DNA of 64,000 nucleotides from Sediminibacterium sp. KACHI17 (GTDB taxonomy: Bacteria; Bacteroidota; Bacteroidia; Chitinophagales; Chitinophagaceae). The stretch lies in contig NZ_AP029612.1 of the NCBI RefSeq assembly GCF_040362915.1, forward strand, positions 2,356,001-2,420,000. The letters are read 5' to 3'. The translations under genes and the position numbers were made by a program. This document shows, piece after piece, positions 25,834 to 34,355 of this stretch. Under the pieces are notes generated by a model. It was not told where the DNA came from. It saw only the letters and a program-made list of their open reading frames with translations, and did no database searches. Position 1 is the first letter of the stretch. The number at the start of each line of letters is the position of its first letter.

Positions 25834-27315
25834 TTACCGATACTGATAAATCTTTTTCATTCGAAATGAATGTTTTTGTGATGTATAGCCTTTATAACTA
25901 ATGATTACTTCTGAAGGGTAACCGTCTTCAGTATAGCTATACTTCACATGATAGGGAACTACGGCTGGAAATGATCCAAAGTATAGCTTTGAGCTACTAA
26001 TTACATTATTCTTAGAATGTCCTGATAAAAACAGATCGTCAAAATCTAATTGATAAAATGGATTAATATTCGTGTCATACAAATAATTGCCTGACTCAAT
26101 ACTTCCTGTTGAACTAGTTGCCTTATCCTGAATATTATTCCCCTTTTTAAAATACATTTTATAATCAAGCGAATTGCCATTACTAAAGCGATAAGTTGCA
26201 TTGACCTCATTACGATCTGCAGAAGTATGATAACTATAATCTGCGTTTGTATAATAATCATAATTTTTTTCCTGCGCAGATATCACTTTATCATTATTGA
26301 ATGTTCTGCTCAAGTAGCCGACCAGTTCGCCTGCAGCATTGTATCTTAATATCGTATCCCATTTATTGCCGGAATGATAACGAAAGTTTGATTGAAATGT
26401 CAGGGCCATTTCCTGTTGACTGGCGGATCTTTGATAATACAATGTTTTCTCAATTCTGTCATAAGTGTCATAAAAAAAATACTTTTTACTATCAGGAATA
26501 TATCCTGCACCATTATCTATAAATACTGATTCAGATATAAGATAACGGGCTTCTTTTTCAGCTGTTAAGTGAATGTGATCTCCCGAATGGATTGTATTTT
26601 CATTTAATTTTTTGTGCATTATTACGCCCCATTTTTCGATATCTAGTTCATATTCTTTTAAGCCTGATGGTATATTTATTCTTGTTAGACCTTCAGATAA
26701 TTGAATTTCTCTCGTCCAAATTTGTCCATCAGTGTACCTAGCTCGGATAGTTAATAGGCCTGGTAAACTGTCGTACCAAATCTTTCCGACCTTAACACTT
26801 AAATGAAACAATAATGGGATGGTTGAATAAGATCCAAATTCTGTTTGATGATATCCATATGCAGCTGCATTTTCAGAAGGATCCACAGCGGTAACGGGAA
26901 CGCTTAATTGATTTTCGCTATTTTTTTGGATGTTAAATTTGATGGGAAGTGCTTTCGATACACTTTTTTCTTTAATGCTTCCTGTCTTTGGATTTGCTAA
27001 GTATATCGAATCAGCTGAATAAAAAACAAGGAATTTAGTAATTACTAATTCACTTGCATTAACTGGTAATGCTTTAGTAGTATATCTTCCCTGTTCATTC
27101 ATTACAGAAATTTTTCTATTACTGAAGATCGTATCTCCGTTTTCTTTGACAGCAGTAACAAGAACATACATCTCATTTCTCTCAGAAGGTATTCCTGATA
27201 GATGGAATCTGACTGAAGTTTCTTTTTCTAATTCGTTCGGCAGATTAATTTTTTTTCCGCAACCCAGAAATACTAGTAAAAGGATTGGCAAGAGTGACGC
27301 AATAATCTTTGTCAT
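25834..27315 (-). CDS. large lipoprotein, unknown function
   Basis: A 493-residue exported lipoprotein; the lipobox is LVFLGC (Cys19). The N-terminal third contains beta-sandwich-like segments (VRFHLSGIPSERNEMYVLVTAV), the middle is rich in Tyr/Asn/Ser, and the C-terminal half has YD-repeat-like strands (YDTYDRIEKTLYYQR, LRYNAAGELVGYLSRTF, YSYTEDGYPSEVIISYKGY) similar to DUF4595 or Rhs-like domains. No enzymatic motif. It follows the small HMA-like gene by 10 nt and ends at a terminator, so these two genes form one unit under a regulon-type promoter. Confidence 0.7.
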   Translation of the reverse strand: MTKIIASLLPILLLVFLGCGKKINLPNELEKETSVRFHLSGIPSERNEMYVLVTAVKENGDTIFSNRKISVMNEQGRYTTKALPVNASELVITKFLVFYSADSIYLANPKTGSIKEKSVSKALPIKFNIQKNSENQLSVPVTAVDPSENAAAYGYHQTEFGSYSTIPLLFHLSVKVGKIWYDSLPGLLTIRARYTDGQIWTREIQLSEGLTRINIPSGLKEYELDIEKWGVIMHKKLNENTIHSGDHIHLTAEKEARYLISESVFIDNGAGYIPDSKKYFFYDTYDRIEKTLYYQRSASQQEMALTFQSNFRYHSGNKWDTILRYNAAGELVGYLSRTFNNDKVISAQEKNYDYYTNADYSYHTSADRNEVNATYRFSNGNSLDYKMYFKKGNNIQDKATSSTGSIESGNYLYDTNINPFYQLDFDDLFLSGHSKNNVISSSKLYFGSFPAVVPYHVKYSYTEDGYPSEVIISYKGYTSQKHSFRMKKIYQYR

Positions 27316-27325
27316 GATTCAATTT

Positions 27326-27559
27326 TTAATAGATCAGATAATAATCCTCAATACTTATTGCGGAAAATCCTGCTTTATGAATTGCACTAATGATTTCAAT
27401 TTCATTAAGTATACTTTGCGAATAAGCTGTAAGCTTTTTATCAGAACTGGAAATGTCTATTTGCCAGTTGGCTTTGCCAACAATAGTGTTTAGCAAAGGA
27501 GCAATTTTTTCAACAGCAGATTCACTGTTAATATTTGTTTTGAAGGTGATAAATTCCAT
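27326..27559 (-). CDS. small HMA-like protein lacking the CxxC motif
   Basis: A 77-residue cytoplasmic protein. It aligns over its length with the CopZ-like protein at 31427 (EFITFKTNINSESAVEKI versus TLKFKTTIKCMGCVSKAT; VGKANWQIDISSSDKKL versus VGSENWKVDVNNPDKVL), so it has the ferredoxin-like HMA fold. The two metal-binding cysteines are replaced (NINSESAV), so it should not bind Cu(I) in the usual way. I chose the ATG at 27559 because the predicted -7 box lies 32-40 nt upstream; the open frame continues further without HMA similarity. First gene of a two-gene unit with the lipoprotein. Confidence 0.65.
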   Translation of the reverse strand: MEFITFKTNINSESAVEKIAPLLNTIVGKANWQIDISSSDKKLTAYSQSILNEIEIISAIHKAGFSAISIEDYYLIY

Positions 27560-27591
27560 TTTTAAAATTTTTAATTTATCAAAAGCATGCA

Positions 27592-27652
27592 CAAAATTAT
27601 CCTTGGGTAAAATTTTTAATTTGCATATTAACTTGCTTGTTGTATATAATTC
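27592..27652 (-). promoter_or_regulatory. regulon promoter 5: activator site plus -7 box (HMA-like/lipoprotein unit)
   Basis: Leftward: AATTATATACAACAAG (27651-27636; 13 of 16), then TAATTTTG (27599-27592; exact TAnnTTTG), spacing 47. The site begins inside the T-run side of the copA terminator. Confidence 0.6.
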
Positions 27653-27654
27653 AT

Positions 27655-27682
27655 ACAAAAAAACCCGGCTATTAACCGGGCT
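27655..27682 (-). terminator. terminator of copA
   Basis: Leftward GCCCGG-TTAATA-CCGGG(T) stem followed by a run of seven T, about 25 nt after the ATPase stop codon. Confidence 0.85.
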
Positions 27683-27705
27683 GTAACACCAAACCAACTA
27701 CACTT

Positions 27706-29946
27706 TTATATCGAAGAGAGTTTTAGTCTTAAGCTATTACTAACAACACTTACACTGCTCAGTGCCATCGCAGCTCCTGCAATCATTGGGTTTAAAAGAA
27801 ATCCATTTACCGCAAATAAGACACCTGCTGCAATGGGGATACCAATAATATTATAAATAAATGCCCAGAATAAATTCTGTTTGATCGTTGCTACAGTTTT
27901 CTTTGAAAGTTGAATGGCTTTTGGGATACTAGTCAGATCTGATGTGATCAATGTCATTTTTGCAACATCCATCGCAATATCACTACCCTTACCCATTGCG
28001 ATACTAACATCAGCAGTAGCCAATGCATGACTATCATTGATACCATCGCCAACCATTGCCACTATTTTTCCTTGTTTTTGCAGTTGCTCAATGAATGCTG
28101 CCTTTTCAGCAGGCATTACTTCTGCCTTGTATGTTGTAAGACCTACCTGATCAGCAATTGCTCTTGCAGTTTGCTGATTGTCTCCTGTTAACATATATAC
28201 TTCAATATCCATTTTATGTAAACGTTCGATAGCGGCGGCCGAACTTTCTTTGATTTTATCTGTGATGGCTAATACAATTCTCGCAACACTATTTTTTGAA
28301 AAAACAATCACTGTTTTAGCCTGTTTTTGAAGCTCATCTATTCTTTTTTGTAAAACCATATCTATGGTAGTTTTATTTTCTTTCATCATTGATGGACTTC
28401 CGATAGCATATTGCTGATCATTGTAATCCGCGATCACTCCTTTGCCGGTTACACTCTCGATCCTGTGTAAGTGTACGGGCTTGATAGCGCTGTTTTCAAA
28501 ATGTTGAACAACGGCTTCTGCTAAAGGGTGTTCTGACTGAAGTTCGATGGATAATAAAACAGATTGTAGTTCACTCAAATCGTGTTCATCTTTAAAAATC
28601 ACATCACTTACCTCAGGTTTTCCTTCCGTAATGGTTCCTGTTTTATCTAATACTACAGCGTTGATACTATGTGCTAATTCCAGACTTTCAGCATCTTTAA
28701 TAAGTATATTGTTTTCGGCACCTTTTCCGATACCTACCATGATAGCAGTAGGTGTGGCCAAACCCAAAGCACAAGGACAAGCAATGACCAAAACGGTAAC
28801 CGCATTCATTAAGGCATATGTGAATGCATTTTCATTACCCCAAATCATCCAACTGATAAATGTAAGTATAGAGATTCCGATCACAACAGGAACAAAAATT
28901 CCTGCGATCTTATCTACCAGTTTTTGAACAGGGGCTTTACTTCCCTGCGCCTGTTCCACCATCTTGATGATCTGTGCCAAAAATGTTTCTGATCCAATCT
29001 TTTCAGCCCTGAATCGAAAACTACCTTTCTGATTAATGGTTCCTGCAAATACGTTTTTCCCTACAATTTTTTCTACCGGAACAGGCTCACCCGTGATCAT
29101 GCTTTCATCTACATAAGAACTTCCATTTGTGATGGTGCCATCTACAGGAATTTTCTCACCCGGCTTTACCAATAAGATATTGCCCTTTTGAACGGAAGCA
29201 ATGGCTATCTCTTTTAATTGATCCTCTTCAGTCACCAATGTCACATACTGTGGCTGTAAACCAATTAATTTTTTGATCGCAGATGAAGTATTTGATTTGG
29301 CTTTTTCCTCCAATAATTTCCCCAATGAAATAAACACAATAATTACGGCAGCAGCTTCAAAATAAACATGCGGGTGTGTGCCACGCTCATGCCAGAAATC
29401 AGCGAAGAGTGTATTAAAAGCACTGAAAAGCCAAGCAATACCGGTACTAAGCGCAACCAGGGTATCCATATTTGCTTTACTATGCTTGGCTTGCTTCCAT
29501 GCATTAATAAAAAAGTTTTTACCGAAATAAAAAACTACAGGAGTTGATAGTGCCATCATGATATAGTTTCCCCCTGTTAGGTCCATGAAGAACATGCCTA
29601 GAATAACTATCGGCAGTGATAATATGGAAGACCAGATCGTTCTTTTTTTGATTGACTCATAATGCTGAATCCTTGCTGCTTCTTTTATCTCGTTTTTATT
29701 TTCTTCTGTTATTACGATGTCATATCCAATAGATCGAACTACTGTCTGAAATTTTTCCGGATTGGTTATTTCAGGATCATATTCGATCCATGCGTCTTGA
29801 TTGGCAAAGTTTACTCCTGCATCCAATACACCTTCAGAAGACCTGAGCATTGATTCAACACTCACTGCACAAGCTGCACAAGTCATCTCCAAAATAGGAA
29901 ATGTTTTTCGTACAGATTTGATATTTGGAGAATCTTCTTGTTTCAT
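27706..29946 (-). CDS. copA: Cu(I)-exporting P1B-type ATPase
   Basis: A 746-residue copper-transporting P-type ATPase. One N-terminal HMA domain carries MTCAAC (Cys23 and Cys26). The transmembrane metal site CPC is in [15 protein letters not shown] (about residue 392), the phosphorylated Asp in [11 protein letters not shown], the TGEP loop in [11 protein letters not shown], the HP dipeptide in [10 protein letters not shown] and the hinge [10 protein letters not shown]; all essential parts are intact. CPC type and context assign it as CopA (P1B-1). It is monocistronic, between the divergent AraC/copper genes and the HMA-like unit, under a regulon-type promoter. Confidence 0.96.
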   Translation of the reverse strand: MKQEDSPNIKSVRKTFPILEMTCAACAVSVESMLRSSEGVLDAGVNFANQDAWIEYDPEITNPEKFQTVVRSIGYDIVITEENKNEIKEAARIQHYESIKKRTIWSSILSLPIVILGMFFMDLTGGNYIMMALSTPVVFYFGKNFFINAWKQAKHSKANMDTLVALSTGIAWLFSAFNTLFADFWHERGTHPHVYFEAAAVIIVFISLGKLLEEKAKSNTSSAIKKLIGLQPQYVTLVTEEDQLKEIAIASVQKGNILLVKPGEKIPVDGTITNGSSYVDESMITGEPVPVEKIVGKNVFAGTINQKGSFRFRAEKIGSETFLAQIIKMVEQAQGSKAPVQKLVDKIAGIFVPVVIGISILTFISWMIWGNENAFTYALMNAVTVLVIACPCALGLATPTAIMVGIGKGAENNILIKDAESLELAHSINAVVLDKTGTITEGKPEVSDVIFKDEHDLSELQSVLLSIELQSEHPLAEAVVQHFENSAIKPVHLHRIESVTGKGVIADYNDQQYAIGSPSMMKENKTTIDMVLQKRIDELQKQAKTVIVFSKNSVARIVLAITDKIKESSAAAIERLHKMDIEVYMLTGDNQQTARAIADQVGLTTYKAEVMPAEKAAFIEQLQKQGKIVAMVGDGINDSHALATADVSIAMGKGSDIAMDVAKMTLITSDLTSIPKAIQLSKKTVATIKQNLFWAFIYNIIGIPIAAGVLFAVNGFLLNPMIAGAAMALSSVSVVSNSLRLKLSSI

Positions 29947-29963
29947 GTTAAATTATTTTAGTA

Positions 29964-30025
29964 CAAAGCTAAATACAGCTATTACTGATGTCTTTATATA
30001 ATGAGCTTAATGATGTATAAAATTT
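29964..30025 (-). promoter_or_regulatory. regulon promoter 6: activator site plus -7 box (copA)
   Basis: Leftward: AATTTTATACATCATT (30024-30009; 12 of 16, with the core TATACATC exact), then TAGCTTTG (29971-29964; exact TAnnTTTG), last G 48 nt from the C of CATC. Confidence 0.6.
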
Positions 30026-30029
30026 ATAG

Positions 30030-30593
30030 CTACCTATTTGTTTTAATTCCACTTGCATGTATGGTTTTAAAATCGCTAGGAGTCATTCCTGTATATTGTT
30101 TAAACTGTCTTGAAATATGCGCAGTACTACTAAATCCCAGTTTAAATGATATTTCTGTTAATGTATATTCCGTATACAGAAGAAACTCTTTTGTCTTTTC
30201 TATTCGGTACTCAATAAGATACTTTTCAATAGTAGAGCCTTCTTCAGAGGAAAATAAATGACTAATAGTATCGTAGCTTTTGCCTATCTGTTTTGATAAA
30301 TATCCGGAAAAAAGAAAACCTTCCGGAAAATCAAATGCTCCATTGTACACATCATGGATTATCTTTTTTATTATTCCGGCGATCTTCTCTTTTCTATTTT
30401 CAAGAATGCTGAATCCTAAAGGCCTTATTTGATCATTCAATAGATTGAGATCTAAGTAACGGTTGTCAGACGAAAATTTCAATTCCCCAAGCATAACTTC
30501 AGCAGGTAGTAAGTTGATTTTTTTGAGTTCCGTAGTGATGATTTCGATACAACGTTGACAAACCATTCCTTTTATAAATACTGTCTGTTGCAT
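30030..30593 (-). CDS. HMA-AraC fusion transcriptional regulator (first copy)
   Basis: A 187-residue protein joining two modules. Residues 1-60 form an HMA-like domain with the metal-ligand motif MVCQRC (Cys12, Cys15). Residues about 85-180 form a complete AraC/XylS DNA-binding domain with two helix-turn-helix motifs, the second being ISFKLGFSSTAHISRQFKQYTGMTPSDFK. So metal binding and DNA binding are joined in one short protein. Its close paralogue is divergently encoded at 30727. It faces copA and a regulon-type site lies in its own promoter, suggesting autoregulation. The Cu(I) ligand is inferred from the CxxC and the context. Confidence 0.85.
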   Translation of the reverse strand: MQQTVFIKGMVCQRCIEIITTELKKINLLPAEVMLGELKFSSDNRYLDLNLLNDQIRPLGFSILENRKEKIAGIIKKIIHDVYNGAFDFPEGFLFSGYLSKQIGKSYDTISHLFSSEEGSTIEKYLIEYRIEKTKEFLLYTEYTLTEISFKLGFSSTAHISRQFKQYTGMTPSDFKTIHASGIKTNR

Positions 30594-30610
30594 ACTTTAT
30601 GTTTTGAAGT

Positions 30611-30675
30611 CAAAGTACGCAGCTAAGTATTGGATGATTGTTATAGGATTTTAAGAAAGATGTATATAATCCATC
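30611..30675 (-). promoter_or_regulatory. regulon promoter 7: activator site plus -7 box (first HMA-AraC gene)
   Basis: Leftward: GATTATATACATCTTT (30671-30656; 13 of 16), then TACTTTG (30617-30611), with last G 48 nt from the C of CATC. The -7 box lacks one base of the TAnn spacer. Confidence 0.5.
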
Positions 30676-30726
30676 TTTAAATATGTATCGTATTTAATAA
30701 ATGACTGTTTGTATATTTGATGTCTT

Positions 30727-31302
30727 ATGTCTGAACAATTACACATAAAAAATATGGTTTGCGATCGTTGTATTATGGTCGTAAAGCAGTTGTTTATGGA
30801 TCTTCAGATTGATTTTAACCAAATACAATTGGGTCAGGTAGAGTTGAAGAATACACCGGATCGGCAACAATTGGAAACAATCAGATCTCTTTTACAAGAT
30901 CACGGGTTTGAATTACTCGATGATAAAAAATCTAAAATCGTTGAAAAGATCAAGACCACAATTGTTTCATTGATTCACGGAAAAGATGCAGAAGAGTTGA
31001 ACTTAAAATTATCTGCCATACTGGAAGAGAAACTACAGACCGATTATCATTATCTAAGTACACTTTTCTCTTCGGTAGAAGGGGTTACCATCGAACGATA
31101 TGCAATTCTCCAGCGTATTGAGAAAGTCAAGGAGTTATTGATGTATGATGAGAAAAGCCTCAGCGAAATTGCCTATGAAATGGGCTATAGCAGTGTTCAG
31201 CATTTGTCTCAACAGTTTAAAAAAGTAACCGGATTAACGCCTTCACACTTCAAGCAGTTAAAGGAAAATAAGCGTAAACCCCTGGATAAGATCAAAGACT
31301 GA
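30727..31302 (+). CDS. HMA-AraC fusion transcriptional regulator (second copy)
   Basis: A 191-residue paralogue of the protein at 30030: N-terminal HMA-like domain with NMVCDRC (Cys12, Cys15) and a C-terminal AraC DNA-binding domain (LSEIAYEMGYSSVQHLSQQFKKVTGLTPSHFK). The linker helix (KIVEKIKTTIVSLIHGK) parallels the other copy. A TATATTTG -7 box (30712-30719) ends only 7 nt before the ATG, so the transcript would be nearly leaderless. It is followed by the CopZ-like unit at 31427. The fusion suggests a sensor that reads Cu(I) directly; whether it activates or represses is not visible, but AraC family and site position favour activation. Confidence 0.85.
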   Translation: MSEQLHIKNMVCDRCIMVVKQLFMDLQIDFNQIQLGQVELKNTPDRQQLETIRSLLQDHGFELLDDKKSKIVEKIKTTIVSLIHGKDAEELNLKLSAILEEKLQTDYHYLSTLFSSVEGVTIERYAILQRIEKVKELLMYDEKSLSEIAYEMGYSSVQHLSQQFKKVTGLTPSHFKQLKENKRKPLDKIKD

Positions 31303-31316
31303 TCTACGACCAACTG

Positions 31317-31379
31317 AAAATTATATACATCTACTTGAGGATTCTATAACAAGTCGGTCACATAGTGATTCTAATTTTA
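31317..31379 (+). promoter_or_regulatory. regulon promoter 8: activator site plus -7 box (CopZ-like/MCO unit)
   Basis: Rightward: AATTATATACATCTAC (31319-31334; 15 of 16) then TAATTTTA (31372-31379; one mismatch to TAnnTTTG), last base 48 nt from the C of CATC. This is the only site on the plus strand, and it precedes the only rightward unit in the set. Confidence 0.7.
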
Positions 31380-31426
31380 CATTGTTATTAAACGGGGAAT
31401 GATCCCCACTAAATCAAATGTGAAAA

Positions 31427-31642
31427 ATGGAAACACTGAAATTCAAAACAACCATTAAATGTATGGGTTGTGTATCAAAAGCTACTCCTTTTCTGAATGA
31501 AGTTGTAGGATCTGAAAATTGGAAAGTGGATGTGAATAATCCTGATAAAGTATTAGAAGTTACTGCCAATGGAAATACAGCTGCAAGTGATGTTGTGAAA
31601 GCGGTACAGGAAGCAGGATTTAAAGCAGAACCCATTCAATAA
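31427..31642 (+). CDS. CopZ-like HMA copper chaperone
   Basis: A 71-residue single HMA domain with the copper-binding motif KCMGCVSKA (two Cys) and the ferredoxin-like pattern ENWKVDVNNPDKVLEVTANG. Its role would be cytoplasmic Cu(I) trafficking to CopA. It heads a rightward unit followed by the DUF3347 protein (42 nt) and the multicopper oxidase. The Cys-less paralogue at 27326 lies upstream of the lipoprotein. The gene name copZ is not applied because the bacterial family is broad. Confidence 0.88.
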   Translation: METLKFKTTIKCMGCVSKATPFLNEVVGSENWKVDVNNPDKVLEVTANGNTAASDVVKAVQEAGFKAEPIQ

Positions 31643-31684
31643 TGGGTTCTGTTATTACGCTTTGTAAACACTAAAATCAATTAT

Positions 31685-32167
31685 ATGAAACAGCTACTGA
31701 TCATCATCATGTTACTCATTTCGAAAATGGGTATCGGACAAACCGCTTCTTTACAAGAACTTTTACGTCAATACCTGGATCTAAAAAACCAATTAGTTGA
31801 GAGCAATGCAGCCAATGCACAAAAATCGGCTACTGTATTGAATGGGAAGATCGAGAATCTCTCTGCACAAGCTCTTTCTGAAAAAGAAGCCAAAGCTTTC
31901 AGCTCTCTCAAGGATGTATTAAATAAGCATGCAAAAGAGCTGTCTTCACAATCTGATCTGGCAAAACAACGGGTGGCTTTTGCAGCATTATCACAACCCA
32001 TGATCGATTTGTTTAAGATCGTATCTGTAAAAGAATCCTCACTTTATGTGGACTATTGTCCAATGAAAAAAGCCTATTGGTTAAGTACAGAAAAGACGAT
32101 CCGTAATCCTTACTATGGAAATGCCATGCTTTCATGTGGTAGTATCAAAGAAACAATCAAAGAATAA
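31685..32167 (+). CDS. DUF3347 secreted copper-associated protein
   Basis: A 160-residue exported protein (signal MKQLLIIIMLLISKMGIGQ). The C-terminal signature YVDYCPMKKAYWLSTEKTIRNPYYGNAMLSCGS belongs to the DUF3347 family, typically fused to or next to CusB-like copper efflux proteins; the two Cys and two Met spaced as CPM...MLSC could hold copper. A four-helix bundle fills the N-terminal part. It is located between the HMA chaperone and the multicopper oxidase, consistent with a periplasmic copper role. The stop codon lies 4 nt before the oxidase start codon. Confidence 0.85.
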   Translation: MKQLLIIIMLLISKMGIGQTASLQELLRQYLDLKNQLVESNAANAQKSATVLNGKIENLSAQALSEKEAKAFSSLKDVLNKHAKELSSQSDLAKQRVAFAALSQPMIDLFKIVSVKESSLYVDYCPMKKAYWLSTEKTIRNPYYGNAMLSCGSIKETIKE

Positions 32168-32171
32168 AGAA

Positions 32172-34355
32172 ATGCGTTTATTGCTTTTAGTATATATCCT
32201 TCTTTCCGTATCTCTTAATGGCATTACGCAACATAATGCACATGCTGTTTCAGCAACACGTCAACCTTTTATGGTGCGACAAGGGAACAAGATTGTTTAT
32301 CATTTGTATGTAACGGATACCGTTGTGAATTATACCGGAAAGAAATCTAACGCGGTTGCTATCAATGGCTCTATTCCAGCGCCCACACTTTATTTCACTG
32401 AAGGCGATACTGCTGAGATACAGGTGCACAATCTGATGCACATGGAAACTTCTATTCATTGGCATGGCCTTATACTTCCGAATGAGCAGGATGGCGTACC
32501 CTATCTTACAACAGCTCCCATTCATAAACTTAGTACGCATGTGTTTCGGTTTCCGATTGTTCAGCATGGCACGTATTGGTATCATTCACATACCATGCTT
32601 CAGGAGCAAAGCGGTATGTATGGGGCTATTGTGATTCAGCCGAAAAAGAAAATTACAGAAGCCGAGGAAGTAGTACTATTAAGTGATTGGATCAATGAAA
32701 ATCCCCATCAGGTAGAAAGGTCCTTGCATTTTGCCACAGACTGGTATGCCATTAAAAAAGGAGCTACACAGAATTATATACAAGCCATTCGCGAGAAAAA
32801 ATTCGGAACCAAAGTAATCAATGAGTGGAAAAGAATGATGGCCATGGATGTGAGTGACGTTTATTATGATGCATTGTTTACAAATGGGAAAGTGGATGAC
32901 ATGCATGCCCGATACAAGCCGGGAGATAAAGTAAGATTGCGAATCATCAATGGAAGTTCTTCCACTTATTTCTGGATACGTTTTGCGGGCGGCAAGATGA
33001 GTGTTGTTGCAAATGATGGTGCAGAAGTTGTTCCGGTAGAAGTAGACCGACTGATTATCGGAGTATCAGAAACCTATGATGTAGTTGTTACTATTCCAGA
33101 TGCAGGCAGTTATGAATTATTGTCTACTGCAGAAGACAGAACACGCAGTACTTCATTATGGCTTGGGGAAGGAGAGAAAAAATATGCGCCTGTACTACCT
33201 CGCTTAAAATACTTTGAGGGAATGAAGATGATGAATGGAATGATGAATATGGATGGTACCATGAATGATATGGGGATGAAAATGAGTTTGCAGCAAATGG
33301 ACATGAATACTGTCATGTACCCGGAGATCGTAGACAGTAATGAAAACATTGTAACACTGAATTATGCGATGCTTCGCGCGCCGGCTAAAACTACACTACC
33401 TGATGGACCGGTTAGAGAGTTGAAATTTGAACTTACCGGTAATATGAATCGCTATGTGTGGACACTTGATAATAAAACCATTTCCGAGTCGGATAAGATA
33501 TTGATCAAGCAGGGAGAGAATATACGTATCATACTCACCAATAATTCTATGATGCGTCACCCCATGCACTTACATGGACACTTCTTTCGTACGTTGAATG
33601 GGCAAGGTGAATATGCTCCATTAAAAACAGTTTTGGACATTATGCCTATGGAGACTGATACCATTGAGTTTCATGCATCAGAGAAATATGGGGATTGGTA
33701 TTTTCATTGTCATATCTTATATCACATGATGAGTGGAATGGGGAGAATATTTTCTTATGAGAATACGCCTGCTAATCCACAAATTCCTGATCCAATAAAA
33801 GCTTTACGAAAAGTTTATCGAGATGACAGACGTTTCTATTTAGGGGCACAAATAGGAGTAGAGAGTAATGGTAGTGATGGAGAGATCATGTTGGCCAATA
33901 CCAGATGGATGTTTCAGAATGAATGGCGATTAGGGCTTACGCCGGAAAAGGGCTATGAGAATGAGTTTCATATTGGCAGATTGATCGGGAGAAACCAATG
34001 GTTCATGCCTTATATTGGTTTTGACTGGCGTTATCGGAAACATACGGAAATGGAAAAGAATATTTTTGGTCAAGTGAATACCAAAGATCAACGTGGCGTT
34101 ATTTGCTTTGGATTTCAGTATACACTTCCCATGTTATTAAGATTTGATACCCGCGTTGATATGAAAGGAAATGTTCGTATGCAAATCGGTAGAGAAGATA
34201 TTCCTGTCAGTAGCAGACTACGAATGAATCTTATGTGGAATACAGACAAAGAGTATACGACAGGATTTCGGTACATATTGTCTAAGTATGTTTCAGTCTC
34301 ATCGCATTATGATAGTGATATGGGTTGGGGTGCAGGTATTACCATTACTTATTGA
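32172..34355 (+). CDS. multicopper oxidase fused to a CopB-like outer-membrane barrel
   Basis: A 727-residue exported protein. The signal peptide starts at the ATG at 32172 (MRLLLLVYILLSVSLNGITQ). The first 535 residues are a three-domain multicopper oxidase of the CopA/PcoA group with all copper sites: HWHG, WYHSH, HPMHLHGH and WYFHCHILYHMMSGM. A Met-rich segment (MKMMNGMMNMDGTMNDMGMKM, about residues 353-375) matches those of copper-oxidising members. The last 190 residues are a barrel-like module (WRLGLTPEKGYENEFHIG, FMPYIGFDWRYRKH) resembling CopB/PcoB, normally a separate protein. So oxidase and outer-membrane parts are one chain. It overlaps the TraB-like gene by 7 nt. Confidence 0.88.
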   Translation: MRLLLLVYILLSVSLNGITQHNAHAVSATRQPFMVRQGNKIVYHLYVTDTVVNYTGKKSNAVAINGSIPAPTLYFTEGDTAEIQVHNLMHMETSIHWHGLILPNEQDGVPYLTTAPIHKLSTHVFRFPIVQHGTYWYHSHTMLQEQSGMYGAIVIQPKKKITEAEEVVLLSDWINENPHQVERSLHFATDWYAIKKGATQNYIQAIREKKFGTKVINEWKRMMAMDVSDVYYDALFTNGKVDDMHARYKPGDKVRLRIINGSSSTYFWIRFAGGKMSVVANDGAEVVPVEVDRLIIGVSETYDVVVTIPDAGSYELLSTAEDRTRSTSLWLGEGEKKYAPVLPRLKYFEGMKMMNGMMNMDGTMNDMGMKMSLQQMDMNTVMYPEIVDSNENIVTLNYAMLRAPAKTTLPDGPVRELKFELTGNMNRYVWTLDNKTISESDKILIKQGENIRIILTNNSMMRHPMHLHGHFFRTLNGQGEYAPLKTVLDIMPMETDTIEFHASEKYGDWYFHCHILYHMMSGMGRIFSYENTPANPQIPDPIKALRKVYRDDRRFYLGAQIGVESNGSDGEIMLANTRWMFQNEWRLGLTPEKGYENEFHIGRLIGRNQWFMPYIGFDWRYRKHTEMEKNIFGQVNTKDQRGVICFGFQYTLPMLLRFDTRVDMKGNVRMQIGREDIPVSSRLRMNLMWNTDKEYTTGFRYILSKYVSVSSHYDSDMGWGAGITITY

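Noticed and set aside
27560..27697. Longer N-terminus for the HMA-like protein
   Set aside because: The upstream part contains the promoter and terminator region and has no similarity to the HMA fold.
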